Positions 1-10,090 of a stretch of DNA of 64,000 nt are shown here, piece after piece (position 1 is the first letter of the stretch; each line of letters opens with the position of its first letter). Location: NCBI GenBank assembly GCA_019448385.1, contig JAGTXO010000034.1:296501-360500 (forward strand). The letters are read 5' to 3'. The DNA is from Diacronema lutheri. Lineage: Eukaryota > Haptophyta > Pavlovophyceae > Pavlovales > Pavlovaceae. Position numbers and translations under genes: made by a program. Below the pieces are notes generated by a model. It worked only from the letters and a program-made list of their open reading frames with translations, was not told where the DNA came from and ran no database searches.

Positions 1-1262
1 CACCCGACGTGCGAGCCACCGACGTGCGAGCCGCGCGTCGGCCTGAGGGGTGCAGGGCGGATCCCATCGCCAGGGCGCGCATCGTTGCCCGGTCGATGCT
101 GCAGCCGCCGTTGCGCAGGCCGGCGATGCGCCACGCGGGCGCGCGCCGGTTCATGCGCCCGACCGGGCTGTGCCCATGCGCCATGCGCCCCGCCCGTGCA
201 TGCATAAAGGTATCTGCCATGCTTCATGGGCGGCGAGGCGGCGGTCGAGGCGATGCGCCAGCGCTTCAAGCCGAGCCTCACGCGCCGCGAGGTACGCGCC
301 GCACGTGTTGGCCGATCGAGCTGTCGTCGGCTGCCTGCGCGCATGCACTCGCAGTGCGCGCGCTTGCGCGAGCTCGGCTGCCTTTTTCACCCTCCTTTCC
401 CCCGCCATTCCTCCCCTTTTCCTGCCCCCCCAACCCCCCCCCCCCCCCCCCCCCCCCCTTCCTACCCGAAGGCTGCTCACTATGCGGCAACGCTTGTCGA
501 GTCGGCGATCGGCCACTGGCGCACGACGTGCTACGATTCATATCAGCGCTGCGTGCAGGGCATCCGCGCCTAGGCCTCCGAGGGCAGAGGGAGGCATCTA
601 GCAGGCGCACGACCACCGCGGATTCGTATCACCGCTGCGTGCAGGGCAGCTGTCTCGAATGGAATGAAACCCAGCGCGGCCGTGCGACAAATGCACCAGG
701 AGCCCATCACGCCCATGCGCATGCCTTGCCGCCTCAGCCGTGCGCAAGATCGTCACCCGGTCGGGCTCTCCAGCGTCCGGTCAGCCACGACCAAACGAAC
801 GACGCTTACAAGCGGGCCAGCAGGAGGGGCGTGCACGGGTCCGAGGCGTGACGAACGGAGCGAGCGAATGTGTGCACGCAGCTGAGTCCGAAGTCAGGGC
901 GTCGACCTTGTGCACGCCGGCAGCGGGGACGGCCGAGGGGGTTGGACGCGGCATGGGCGGACACCCACACAGGGAGGAAAGGCGGCAAATAAGAACGCAC
1001 AGATACCGCGAGAGCTGCAAAACCGGGCAGCAGGTGTGGTCGGCCAGACTTGCCTTCCATGTCGCCGTCAAATGGCCCAGCCTGCCCATCTGCCATACAC
1101 CGTCACCCAGAGCGCGCGTCCGCGTGCTGCTCATCTTGGTCGCGAGCGCGCGCGTGTCCTTCAAACGCTTGATTTCATGTGGCGGAACCCCGGGCATCAC
1201 CTGGTCGCGCGCCTGAGAGTGCTCGATGGCGCAAAGCTGCTGCTTTGTCATCCTCGCCGCGC
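1..1262. other. No gene recognised; shuffled repeat fragments
   Basis: No open frame here shows recognisable protein sequence. A run of about 35 C lies at 426-460. Two similar 30-base segments occur at 533-563 and 617-648. Positions 695-796 are a near copy of 4432-4545, the DNA just upstream of the glucosidase II beta gene. Positions 786-880 match, inverted, the promoter side of the Cys-rich gene at 34370-34470. The stretch looks like a patchwork of copied flanking DNA from the Cys-rich gene cluster. Confidence 0.5.
695..796 (+). repeat. Copy of the DNA upstream of glucosidase II beta
   Basis: About 100 bases are nearly identical to 4432-4545, with small deletions. The copy ends where an unrelated promoter fragment (ACGACGCTTAC...) begins at 797, so this is a duplication breakpoint. 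Confidence 0.75.
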
Positions 1263-1389
1263 AGAGCTCACGTTCAAGTGCGCGAGCTTTAACGCCGTGC
1301 TCAGCGTGAGCGGTGGGCAAGGTATATGCAACGAGCGTACTCGGTCCGGTTCGGCACGCTCGCTGCTCGCGCGTCGAGCTGAGGGGTGA
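1262..1389 (+). pseudogene. Fragment of glucosidase II beta C-terminus (copy A)
   Basis: The plus strand reads RRAELTFKCASFNAVLSVS, closely matching [20 protein letters not shown] at the end of the intact glucosidase II beta gene at 5845-5965. The match then decays. The fragment lies tail-to-tail with, and partly overlaps, the 3' end of the minus-strand Cys-rich gene at 1301-2412, the same arrangement as the intact pair at 4.6-7.0 kb. Confidence 0.7.
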
Positions 1390-1566
1390 GCTCAGCGGCT
1401 TCAATTGTTGCTTCGTCAGCCGGTTCGGCGTCCGACCAGCAGCGACACTTCTTGGTGCCGACCACGCACGACTTGCCGTACCCTGAGAGCATGTGCGTCG
1501 CGGTAAAGCACGCCGGCGCGCCGTCGCACTTGCCACCTGCGTGCGCAAGCGTGAGGATGGAAAGAA

Positions 1567-1604
<38 letters not shown>

Positions 1605-2412
1605 AGGGATCGGAAGTGGACGGCAAGCTTGCGCTCGGCCTGTGCTCATGGATGCCGTGGTGCACACGGCACCGGAGCTGCTTACGGCGGGCGAAGGCGC
1701 GCAAGGTGCTGCGCACAACGTGCGGTGGTGCTGCGCGGCGCGGCGCGCTGCGTACCGCAGAAGGGCGCCGTGCCCTTCTGATCGCCCCGAGCGTAGCCGG
1801 CGGAGAGGCACCAGTCGTTGCACGACGGATGGTCGGGCATGCGCGGCGTGGGCTCGGCGGCGGGTGTCCTGCGCGCGCAACAGCACCGCTTTCTGCCTAT
1901 CGCGCAGCCGTGGCCATAGTCGCTGAAGAAATCGGCCGCGGTCGAGCACGCGCCATCGCAATTACCGTCGCATTCGCCGTCGCACCTTGGCACTGAGCCG
2001 AGGACCATGCCGTAGCCAAAGCCGCCCTCGGCGCAAAAGTCGGCGCAGCGCAGCGAGCCGACCGGCGCGGGCGGCAGTGGCGGCGCGCTTGACGCGCTCG
2101 TGCGAGCACAGCAGCACACCTTGCCGTTGACGAGGCACTGATGGCCGTAGTCTGGCTGAGAGGGGTCGGCCCAGAAGCACTTGCGATCAGTCCCGCAATC
2201 GTCGCAGTTTGAATCGCAAAGCGGCGCCGTGCCGATGATGTAGCCGTTGGCCACTGGTCGTCGCACGAGGCAGTTGACATCTCGGTGGGCGGCGGTGCGT
2301 TGGCCGCGCCGAGCTGGGTGGGCGCGTTGCCGCGCAGCGCGACGAACGCGCAGACGGTGACGAGGACGAGGGCGGCCGAGCACGCCGCCGCGACGCGGGC
2401 GCGAGGAAACAT
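1301..2412 (-). pseudogene. Cys-rich three-repeat protein, copy A (probably broken)
   Basis: The gene begins with a hydrophobic segment (MFPRARVAAACSAALVLVTV), likely a signal peptide or membrane anchor, and carries three Cys-rich repeats marked by NGYIIGTAPLC, GYGMVLGSVPRC and GTAPFC, each ending in a CCC or CRC cluster. Exon 1 is 1756-2412 and exon 2 is 1301-1536; the intron starts GTACGC, contains a 40-base C-run (minus strand) and ends GCGCACGCAG. The frame is interrupted once early in repeat 1, where sequence seen in sister genes is missing, so this copy is probably non-functional unless an extra splice restores it. I do not recognise the family. Confidence 0.7.
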
Positions 2413-2564
2413 GGCGGTCCGAGACTAGGGCGACGCGACAGCCAGAGTGAAACGTTCTCCGTTGTTCACCAAACGTTACCACATCTTAGAAACAAAATAT
2501 GAAACCCATAAATGGGCAACCATAATATGATAATCGTATGAAATTCGCCTTGTGTGGGAAATCG

Positions 2565-2740
2565 CCGGCGGCCAGCGAGACGTTGCTCGTCTCGTGCGAT
2601 GACAGTGCCGGTCTGTCGCGCTCCTCCGACAGAAAACTGGGGCAACGGCTACGTCATTGGCACGCACGGCGCGAGCTGCGACGACTGCGGGGCCGGGCGG
2701 CCCGACCGAGCAAGGCCATGGCGAGTCAAGACTGGTACCA
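2565..2740 (+). pseudogene. Cys-rich family fragment, first repeat only
   Basis: The plus strand shows SCDD, then TENWGNGYVIGTHGASCDDC, the first-repeat sequence of the family, closest to the copies at 7207-8108 and 9727-10064. There is no start and no later repeat; the match stops after GHGES-like DNA at about 2735. It is a truncated relic immediately upstream of the next copy. Confidence 0.65.
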
Positions 2741-2821
2741 ATTCTCTGAGAACGTTCCCTCAATTAGTTGCCTCGCGGCGGAGAACGGAGAACAGGCGAA
2801 ATTTGGCCCGAGTTGATATCG

Positions 2822-3902
2822 ATGTTGCCTCGCACCCGCGTCGCCGCGGCTTGCTCGGCCGCTCTCGTCCTCGTCACCGTCTGCGCGCTCGTCGTGCTGC
2901 GCGGCACTACGTCCGCCCAGCCCGGCGCGGTCACGGCGCCGGCGCGCGCCGAGCTGCCTACTCCCTCGTGCGACGACGGTTGCCGCTTTGCCCGCCAGGG
3001 CAACGGCTACATCATCGGCACGGCGCCGGACTACAACGGAGACTGCTCTACGACTGCGGGGACGATCGCAAGTGCTTCAAGGCCGACCTTTCCCAGCTAG
3101 ACTATGGCCATCGGTGCCAAACCGGCGGCAAGGTGTGCTGCTGTGCGTTCGCGAACCAGTCTAGCGCGCCGGCCCTGCCGCCCGCGCCGGTCAGCTCGCT
3201 GCGTTGCGCCGACTTTTGCGCCGAGGGCGGCTTTGGCTACGGCATGGTCATCGGTACGGCGCCTTTTTGTGGGTCCGAATGCTCCAATGACTGCGACGGT
3301 GAGTGCTCGGTTGCGACCGACTTTTTCAGCGACACTGGCCCAAGTTGCTCGACTGGCGCCAAGAGGTGCAGCTGCGCGCGCAGGACACCCGCCGCCAAGC
3401 CCACGCCGCGCATGCCCGACCACCCGACGTGCAACGACTGGTGCCTCTCCGCCGGCTACGCTCGGGGCAATCAGGTCGGCACGGCGCCCTTTTGCGGTAT
3501 GCAGCGCACCGCGCGCCGCATCACCGCGCAGCGTCACGCCGTGCAGCGTCACGTTGCGACGCGCGTCATGCGCGGCGCCGCACGTCGCCGGCCCGCTGGG
3601 AGCATTCATGCCCCCCTCCCCTCCCCCCCCCCCCCCCTCTCCCTCCCACCACCCCCCACCCCCCTCCTCCCCCTTTTGCCATCCTCACGCTTGCACACGC
3701 AGGTGGCAAGTGCGACAACGCGCCGGCGTGCTTCACCGCGACGCACATGCTCTCAGGGTACGGCAACTCGTGCGTGGTCGGCACCAAGAAGTGTCGCTGC
3801 TGGTCGGACGCCGAACCGGCTGACGAAGCAACAATTGAAGCGGCTGAGCTCACCCGCCAGCTCGACGCATACGCGGCGGGCGTGCCGAACCCCACCGAGT
3901 AA
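2822..3902 (+). pseudogene. Cys-rich three-repeat protein, copy B (one frame break)
   Basis: It starts MLPRTRVAAACSAALVLVTV (anchor or signal peptide), followed by repeats with NGYIIGTAPDYNGDC, GYGMVIGTAPFCGSEC and NDWCLSAGYARG. Exon 1 is 2822-3496, exon 2 is 3703-3902; the donor is GTATGC and the acceptor follows a C-rich tract (TTGCACACGCAG). Joined across the intron, repeat 3 reads GTAPFCGGKCDNAPACFTAT and the protein ends VPNPTE. The frame shifts once in repeat 1, near 3050; the rest is clean, so loss is recent or the break is a sequence error. Confidence 0.7.
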
Positions 3903-3972
3903 ATGCAAATTTTGCGCTCGCTCACGCTCAGCACGGCGCTTGCGCTCGCGCACTCAAACGTGAGCTTGCCCA
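3868..3972 (-). pseudogene. Fragment of glucosidase II beta C-terminus (copy B)
   Basis: The minus strand reads [18 protein letters not shown] then [17 protein letters not shown], nearly the exact end of the glucosidase II beta protein ([19 protein letters not shown] ... [10 protein letters not shown]). It overlaps antisense the end of the Cys-rich copy B. A second, plus-strand scrap ([15 protein letters not shown]) sits at about 3996-4050. Confidence 0.75.
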
Positions 3973-4606
3973 GCGGTGCTTGCGCTCGCGCCGTGGCGAC
4001 GCGTGCCCGAACTGCGCGCGGCGCCGGGCGGAGCTCTCATTTGACTTGCACATGAGAGCGCCTTCTCCGCTGTGGCAGGGGCGCACACAAAGCAGCGCCC
4101 GCACGACGAGTGCCTCAGCGGCGCGACGCCACCGGTGTTTTTTTGGTTTTTGGCGTCCCCAATTACTGATTGGCGTCGCCAATCACCACCGGTGGCGCCG
4201 ACCGCTTCCGACCAGCGCCGCGTCCGCCGTGGTACTGCCGACTGCCGCCGCGCTCTTTACGGCGATGCCATGGCCGGCAGGCAGCACCACGGTGCGCGCG
4301 GTGGCGGCCCGGACGATGCGATCAGATGGATCCGTCGGAGGGCGGCGTCGTCCGTGCGCGGCGCTTCCGAGACTCTCGGCGCACGCTCGGTGCACTCATG
4401 ACACGTTCGTGCACAGAAGCGTTTTGCGTGCGCCAGGAGCCCATCACGCCCATGCGCATGCCTTGCCGCCTCAGCCGTGCGCAAGATCGTCACCCGGTCG
4501 GGCTCTCCTGCCTCTCCAGCGTCCGGTCAGCCACGGTCCACGACCAAGCCAAAATGAAAAATGTGATGAGTGGCGCAGGATGGAGTCCATCGTCGTCCAG
4601 AACGCG

Positions 4607-5965
4607 ATGACCACGCGCTCGTCGCGCCGCCCTCACCACGCGCCGACGACGCTCGCCATGTGGGGTCGCACATCGCCATTGAAGGCGCGCCGTCCGCCGT
4701 CGTGCGCCGCCGCGCTGCTTCGCACGCCGCTCATGCTTGCGCCCACGCTCGCGCTGCCGGTGATCGTGACGCTGCTGCTGCTGCGCAGCCTGCCTGCGCG
4801 CCCGCCGCGCAGTGTGCCCGCCGACGCAGCGTCGGCAGGGTTGCGCGTTGTTGGTACCTCGTTTGACGCCGGCGCTTTGAGCGACCCTGCCGCGTTCGCC
4901 GGCGCACGGCCCGGCGGCTCTGACCGGCGGACGCACGGCGCGGCCGGAGCGGCGCTCGCCGCGATCGAGGCCGCCATCTCGAGCGGGCACTTCCGTTGTG
5001 ACGGCGGGCCGGGCCAGCAGACCGATGATGCGCACCACCAGCCTATGGCAACGCGCTTGGCTGGCGCTGGGCCCGTGCCGGCCCGTGCCGGCGGCGGGCG
5101 GGTGCTCGCGCTCGATGCCCTTAACGACGACTTTTGCGACTGTGACGACGGCACCGATGAGCCGGGCACGGCCGCGTGCGCCGGCCGCGCGCCCGGTGCA
5201 TCGTTCGCGTGCGTGCGCGTGCCGCGCCGCATACTCCCGGCCTCGCGCGTGCGCGACGGCGTGTGCGACTGCTGTGACGGCTCTGACGAGATCGTGCTGC
5301 CGCCGCACAGCGCGGACGGAGGCGCGCTGGCCGGCGCGCCGCTTTGCGCGAGCACGTGCGAAGCCGAGGCGCGCGCGCGCACCGCCACAGAAGCGCGCGC
5401 GCGTGCCGGCCGCGAGGCGCGCGTCGAGATGGTTGCAGAAGCCGCGCGCATCCGCCGTGCGGAGGTCGCCGCGCGCGCGCGCGGCGCGGCTTGTGGCGGC
5501 GGCGGCGGCGCGGCGGGTGGCGCCGCGAGCCGATCGGCTGGCGCGCGCGCCGCGCTTCGCGCGCTGCGCGCCGGCGCCGGCGCCGGCGGAATCGCGAGCG
5601 GTGGTGGCACGTCCTGCGTCCTGCCGCGCGACGGCGGGACGGACGACGCCTTCCTCCCTCTCGCGGCCGCGTGCTTTAGCGCCGAGTCAAGCGACGGCAC
5701 GTCCTTTCAGATCTGCCCGTTCCACAACGCGACGCAGAACAAGGGTGGCCGGCGCCTCGCGCTTGTCGGCTCGAGCTGGGCGTGGGCCGAGCGCGATGCG
5801 CGGATGGTCATCAGTGGAGGCGACGCGTGCCCGAACCATGTGCGCCGCCGGGCGGAGCTCACGTTTGAGTGCGGGGGCGTTAGCGCCGTGCTCAGCGTGA
5901 GCGAGCGCGAAATGTGCAGCTACTCTTTCCGGTTCGGCACGCCCGCCGCGTGCGCGTCGAGCTGA
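4607..5965 (+). CDS. PRKCSH: Glucosidase II beta subunit
   Basis: Non-catalytic ER subunit that recruits N-glycan to the glucosidase II alpha chain for glucose trimming. Uninterrupted 452-residue frame: a hydrophobic anchor at about 40-62 ([18 protein letters not shown]), a first LDL-receptor-class-A-like module ([18 protein letters not shown], about 174-191), a second ([10 protein letters not shown], about 219), a short Ala/Arg-rich coiled region, and a C-terminal MRH lectin domain (about 336-452) with the four expected mannose-contacting residues in NATQ, RRR, SERE and CSY contexts. An upstream in-frame start at 4580 is possible. It is shorter than typical family members, mainly in the middle region, and ends CASS without an HDEL-like signal, so ER retention would rely on the alpha partner or the membrane anchor. 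Convergent with the Cys-rich gene at 6015 with 49 bases between stops. Confidence 0.9.
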   Translation: MTTRSSRRPHHAPTTLAMWGRTSPLKARRPPSCAAALLRTPLMLAPTLALPVIVTLLLLRSLPARPPRSVPADAASAGLRVVGTSFDAGALSDPAAFAGARPGGSDRRTHGAAGAALAAIEAAISSGHFRCDGGPGQQTDDAHHQPMATRLAGAGPVPARAGGGRVLALDALNDDFCDCDDGTDEPGTAACAGRAPGASFACVRVPRRILPASRVRDGVCDCCDGSDEIVLPPHSADGGALAGAPLCASTCEAEARARTATEARARAGREARVEMVAEAARIRRAEVAARARGAACGGGGGAAGGAASRSAGARAALRALRAGAGAGGIASGGGTSCVLPRDGGTDDAFLPLAAACFSAESSDGTSFQICPFHNATQNKGGRRLALVGSSWAWAERDARMVISGGDACPNHVRRRAELTFECGGVSAVLSVSEREMCSYSFRFGTPAACASS

Positions 5966-6014
5966 TGGCTGAGCTCCGCGTCCTCATTTGCGTCTCGTCA
6001 GCCGGCTCGGCGCC

Positions 6015-7011
6015 CTACCAGCAGCGGCACTTCTTGATGCCGCCGAGGGAGCACGAATCGCCGTAGTCGGAGAGCGTGCTTGTCGCGGTGAAGCACGCCG
6101 GCGCGCCGTCGCACGTGCCGTCTGCGTGCGCAAGCGTGAGCATGGCAAAAGGGGGATTGGGGGGATGGGCGGGGGGTTGAGTTGACATTGTCCTTACGCT
6201 TTGCCTGTGGTCATTGCCGCCGTAATGCAGGCAGCAACAAAACTGCTCTTCCGCGGGCTGGCGACATGCGGCGCCGCGCACGACGCGCGGCGCAACGTGA
6301 CGGTGCGTGGTGTGGTACGGCGCGGCGCGGCGTACTGCAAGCGGGCGCCGTGCCCTTCATATCGCCCCGAGCGTAGCCGGCGGAGAGGCACCAATCGTTG
6401 CATGACGGGTGGTCGGGCATGCGCGGCGTGGGCTTGGCGGCGGGTGTCCTGCGCGCGCAGCAGCACCTCTTGGCGCCAGTCGAGCAACTTGGGCCAGTGT
6501 CGCCGAAATAGTCGGTTGCGATCGAGCACTTGCCGTCGCAGTCATTGGAGCATTCGGACCCACAAATAGGCGCCGTACCAATGACCATGCCGTAGCCAAA
6601 GCCACCCTCGGCACAAAAGTCGGCGCAGCGCAGCGAGCCGACCGGCGCGGGCGGCAGGACTGTCGAGCTGGTGAGGTTGGTATTGCTCGCGCAGCAGCAC
6701 ACTTTGCCGCCGGACTGGCACTGCGGACCATAGCCTGGCTGGGAAGGATTGGCGTAGAAGCACAAGTCTTGATTTCCGCAGTCCATGCACCGCCCATCGC
6801 AGAGCGGCGCGGTGCCGATGATGTAGCCGTTGGCCGCCAGGGCAAAGCGACAACCGTCGTCGCACGAGGCAGTGTTCATGTCGGTGGGCGCCGATTCGGT
6901 GGCCGCGCCAGGCTTGGCGGACGCGGCGCCGCGCAGCGTGATGAGCGCGCAGACGGTGACGAGGACGAGAGCGGCCGAGCACGCCGCCGCGACGCGGGCG
7001 CGAGGCAACAT
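6015..7011 (-). CDS. Cys-rich three-repeat secreted or anchored protein, copy C (intact)
   Basis: Two exons, 6336-7011 and 6015-6121, join in phase to a 260-residue protein. Residues 1-30 (MLPRARVAAACSAALVLVTV...) form a hydrophobic N-terminus. Three repeats follow, each with paired cysteines, a G(T)AP.C core and a closing CCC or CRC: NGYIIGTAPLCDGRC, GYGMVIGTAPICGSEC and CNDWCLSAGYARG ... CFTATSTLSDYG ... KKCRCW. The intron splits repeat 3 just after GTAPAC; donor GTACGC, acceptor GCGCACGCAG. Clean reading frame and conserved cysteines indicate a functional gene. Function unknown; an extracellular disulfide-rich protein is inferred. This is the partner of the intact glucosidase II beta gene and possibly the founder arrangement of the cluster. 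Confidence 0.75.
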
Positions 7012-7206
7012 CGGTCCAAGAGCCAGGGCGAGCGTGGTTATGCGTCGTTTTTATTTTAGTATGAGGTCCACCGATGAACGAAATGAGAATTACCCAGTAC
7101 GACCGGAGGATGTCGTGAGTACACCGGCCCAACGCTCGACCGGCGGTCGACGACCGCATGCGTGGTAGCTACACCGCATTTGGCCGTCGTCCCAGGATAT
7201 TGACCA

Positions 7207-8108
7207 ATGTTATCTCGCGCCCATCTCGCGGCGGCGTGCTCGGCCGCCGTCGTCTTCGTCACCGTCTGCGCGCTCGTCGTGCTGCGCAACGCCACGCCCG
7301 CCCAACTCGGCGCAGTCGACGCGCCGTGAGGTGCTCGGCTCGTGCGACAACAAGTGCCAAGCTGTCGCGCTCTCGACGGAGAACTGGGACAACGGCTACG
7401 TCATCGGCACGCACGGCGCGAGCTGCGACGACTGCGGGGCCGGGCGCAGGTGCTTTTTGGCCGACCTGACCGAGCAAGGCCATGGCGAGTCGAGCTCTGA
7501 CGCGCCCGTCAACGGCGAGGTGTTCTGCTGCGCCGCGCCGTTACTATCGCCCGCGCCAGACGGCTCGCTGCTCTGCGAAGGCTTTGGTGCCGAGGGTTGC
7601 TTCGGCTACTGCATGGTACTGGGCAACGGGCCGCCGTGCTTCGCCAATTGCGCCGTGGACTGCGGCGGTGAGTGCTCGACAGCAACAAATTTCTTCCGCG
7701 AGGATGGCGACGTCTGTGAACTCGGCGACATGGTGTGCTGCTGCGCGCGTAAGACCGCCGCCGCCGAGCCCATGCCGCGCATGCCCGACTTCCCGTCGTG
7801 CAAAGACTGGTGCTTCTCCGGCGGCTACGCTCGGGTTGATATCGATGGAACGGCGCCCGTTTGCACCACGCCGCGCAAACCAGAGCGCGCGTGCGCGGGC
7901 GCGCGTAGGGAACATCCTCGGCGTTGCCTGCACCCGCACTGCTTGATGCCGAGCGCAAGCACAACGTCACCGCGCACGCGCCGCGCGCACGTCCGCAGGT
8001 GGCGATTGCGGCCGCGCGGCGGCGTGCTTCCTCGCGACGGATATGCTCTCCGACTACGGCAAAACATGCTTCCTCGGCGGCAGCAAGAGGTGCCGCTGCT
8101 GGTCGTAA
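7207..8108 (+). pseudogene. Cys-rich three-repeat protein, copy D (broken)
   Basis: It begins MLSRAHLAAACSAAVVFVTV, but the anchor frame closes after about 40 residues. The three repeats continue in another frame from about 7340 (SCDNKC, NGYVIGTHGASCDDC, ECSTATNFF, CKDWCFSGGYARVDIDG). The usual donor after GTAPVC is absent (CACC where sisters have GT), while the exon-2 sequence (7998-8108, CFLATDMLSDYG ... KRCRCWS) remains. Promoter DNA at 7110-7140 is nearly identical to that of the fragment at 9727. Divergent at its 5' side from copy C. Confidence 0.7.
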
Positions 8109-8440
8109 GCCCAGCACGCACGAGCTTGAGAATCGCGCGCCCTGCGCGCTGCGCGCGCGTGTGTGCACCATTTGGGCAGACGAGAAGCAAGCTCACCCGC
8201 GCGCAGCGCACGCGAGCGCAGCTTGTTGCCGCGTCGATCTGGCGAACTGCCGCGTGGCGCTCATCTCGGGCGGCGGCTTGGCGGCTTGCCTGCAGTCGGT
8301 GGGCACGTGCCGTCCGGCGCCGCCGTGGCGTTGCCCGTCGGCGCGAGCGGCTCGTCGGCGCGCTACTTTTCGCAAGATGACGGGCTCGGAGGGGAGAGGA
8401 AAGGGGAGGAGGAGGGGGAGAGAGGGGGGAGGGAGGGAGG

Positions 8441-8505
8441 CATGCCAAACCCCACCGAGTAGCAGCAGCGCTACTCGGCAGCGCTACTCGTTGGGGTTTG
8501 GCATG
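8441..8505. repeat. 22-bp inverted repeat at convergent gene ends
   Basis: CATGCCAAACCCCACCGAG at 8441 is matched in inverse at 8484-8505 with one mismatch across 22 bases. Both arms encode the PNPTE-type end of the Cys-rich family, so the tails of two opposite gene copies meet here. A purine-only tract occupies about 8389-8440. Confidence 0.75.
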
Positions 8506-8529
8506 CCCGCCGCGTGCGCGTCAAGCTAG
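8470..8529 (+). pseudogene. Fragment of glucosidase II beta C-terminus (copy E)
   Basis: The plus strand ends with GFGMPAACASS and a stop, the terminal residues of glucosidase II beta. It overlaps antisense the last codons of the Cys-rich gene E, again tail-to-tail. Confidence 0.6.
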
Positions 8530-9571
8530 CGGGCAAGCTCGGCGGCCTCATTCACCGTCTCGTCATTTGGCTCGGCGTCCGACCAGCAGCGACACTTCTT
8601 AGTGCCGACCACGCACGATTTGCCGTACCCTGAGAGCATGTGCGTCGCCGTGAAGCACGCCGGCGCGTTGTCGCACTTGCCACCTGCGTGTGCAAGCGTG
8701 AGGATGGCAAAAGGGGGAGGAGGGGGGGTGGGGTGGGGGTGGTGGGGGGGGGGGGGGGGGGGGGCAGAGGTGGTCAGAAGCGGACGGCATGCTCGCGCTC
8801 CGCCTATGCTCATGGTGGTGCACACGGCACTGGAGCTGCTCACAAGCCGCTGCGCACAATGTGCGACGTGGTGCGGCGCGGCGCGGCGCGCTGCATACCG
8901 CAAAAGGGCGCCGTGCCCTTCTGATCGCCGCGAGCGTAGCCGGCAGAGATGCACCAGTCGTTGCACGACGGGTGGTCGGGCATGCGCGGCGTGGGCCTGG
9001 TGAGAACGGCCCTCCGCGCGCAGCAGCACCTCTTGGCGCCAGTCGAGCAGCTGTGGCCATGGTCGCTGAAAAAGTCGGTCGCGGTCGAGCACATGCCGTC
9101 GCAGTCATTGTAGCATTCGGCGCCGCACAGCGGCGCTGTGCCGATGACCATGCCATAGCCAAAGCCACCCTCGGCACAAAAGTCGGCGCAGCGCAGCGAG
9201 CCGACCGGCGCGGGCGGCAGCGTTGGCGTGCTCATGTCGGTCACGCTCGCGCAGCAGCACACTTTGCCGCCGGAGTGGCACTGGTGGCCATAGTCTGGCT
9301 GGGAAGGATCGGCTGCGTAGTACAAGTTTCCATTGCCGCAGTCGTACGTGCCTCCATTGCAGAGCGGCGCGGTGCCGACGATGTAGCCATTCCCCGCGTT
9401 GCTCACCCGGCACCGGTCGTCGCACGAGGCAGTGTGCATATCGGCGTCCGGCGGCGCGGTGGCCGCGCCGGGCTGGGCGGGCGCGGCCACGCGCAGCGCG
9501 ACGAGCGCAAAGACGCTGGCGAGGACCAGAGCGGCCGAGCATGCCGCCGCGACGGGGGCGCGAGGCAACAT
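8526..9571 (-). CDS. Cys-rich three-repeat protein, copy E (intact)
   Basis: Exons 8899-9571 and 8526-8683 join to 276 residues without interruption. N-terminal hydrophobic segment MLPRAPVAAACSAALVLASV, then repeats with NGYIVGTAPLC, GYGMVIGTAPLCGAEC and CNDWCISAGYARG ... CVVGTKKCRCW, and an acidic tail ending NEAAELAR. The intron has donor GTATGC, a long C-run (minus strand, opposite the G-run at 8744-8763) and acceptor TGCACACGCAG. All family cysteines are present, so it is probably functional. Function unknown. Confidence 0.75.
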
Positions 9572-9726
9572 CGGTCAAAATTGGGGCGAGCGTTTTTCAA
9601 AGTTGAGTGAAGCCCAAATCAAAACGCCATCCGATATTTGATATTCATCAATATGAAATTCTCTTGGCAAAGTGGCTGTCGTGAGTATACCGGTCCAACG
9701 CTCGACCGCGCCCCAGATGTTGACCA

Positions 9727-10058
9727 ATGTTCTCTCGCGCCCATGTCGCGTCGGCGTGCTCGGCCGCCGTCGTCATCGCCACCGTCTGCGCGCTCGTCGT
9801 GCTACTCAACGCCGCGCCCGCCCAGCTTGGCGCAGCCAAAGCGCCGGCGGCCAACGAAACGGTGCTCGGCTCGTGCGACGACATGCGCCGGGCTGTCGCA
9901 GCCAAAGCGCCGGCGGCCAACGAGACGGTGCTCGACGGAGAACTGAGGCAACGGCTACGTCATTGGCACGCACGGTGCGAGCTGCGACGACTGCGGCGCC
10001 GGGCGCAGGTGCTTCTTGGCCGACCTGACCGAGCAAGGCCATGGCGAGTCAAGCCATG

Positions 10059-10064
<6 letters not shown>
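9727..10064 (+). pseudogene. Cys-rich family, copy F, truncated
   Basis: Starts MFSRAHVASACSAAVVIATV with an intact anchor and SCDD, then an internal 33-base direct duplication (KAPAANETVL twice, 9837-9871 and 9903-9936). Repeat 1 follows only in another frame and stops at a 26-base C-run at 10064-10090. Repeats 2 and 3 are missing, and sequence beyond the C-run is unrelated. Confidence 0.7.

Positions 10065-10090
<26 letters not shown>

Noticed and set aside
9-851. Plus-strand frame of 280 codons at the window start
   Set aside because: Arg/Pro-rich, crosses a C-run and the copied promoter fragments; no supporting feature.
781-1716. Minus-strand frame of 311 codons with a proline run
   Set aside because: It reads through the C-run of the copy A intron and antisense repeat fragments; no protein-like sequence.
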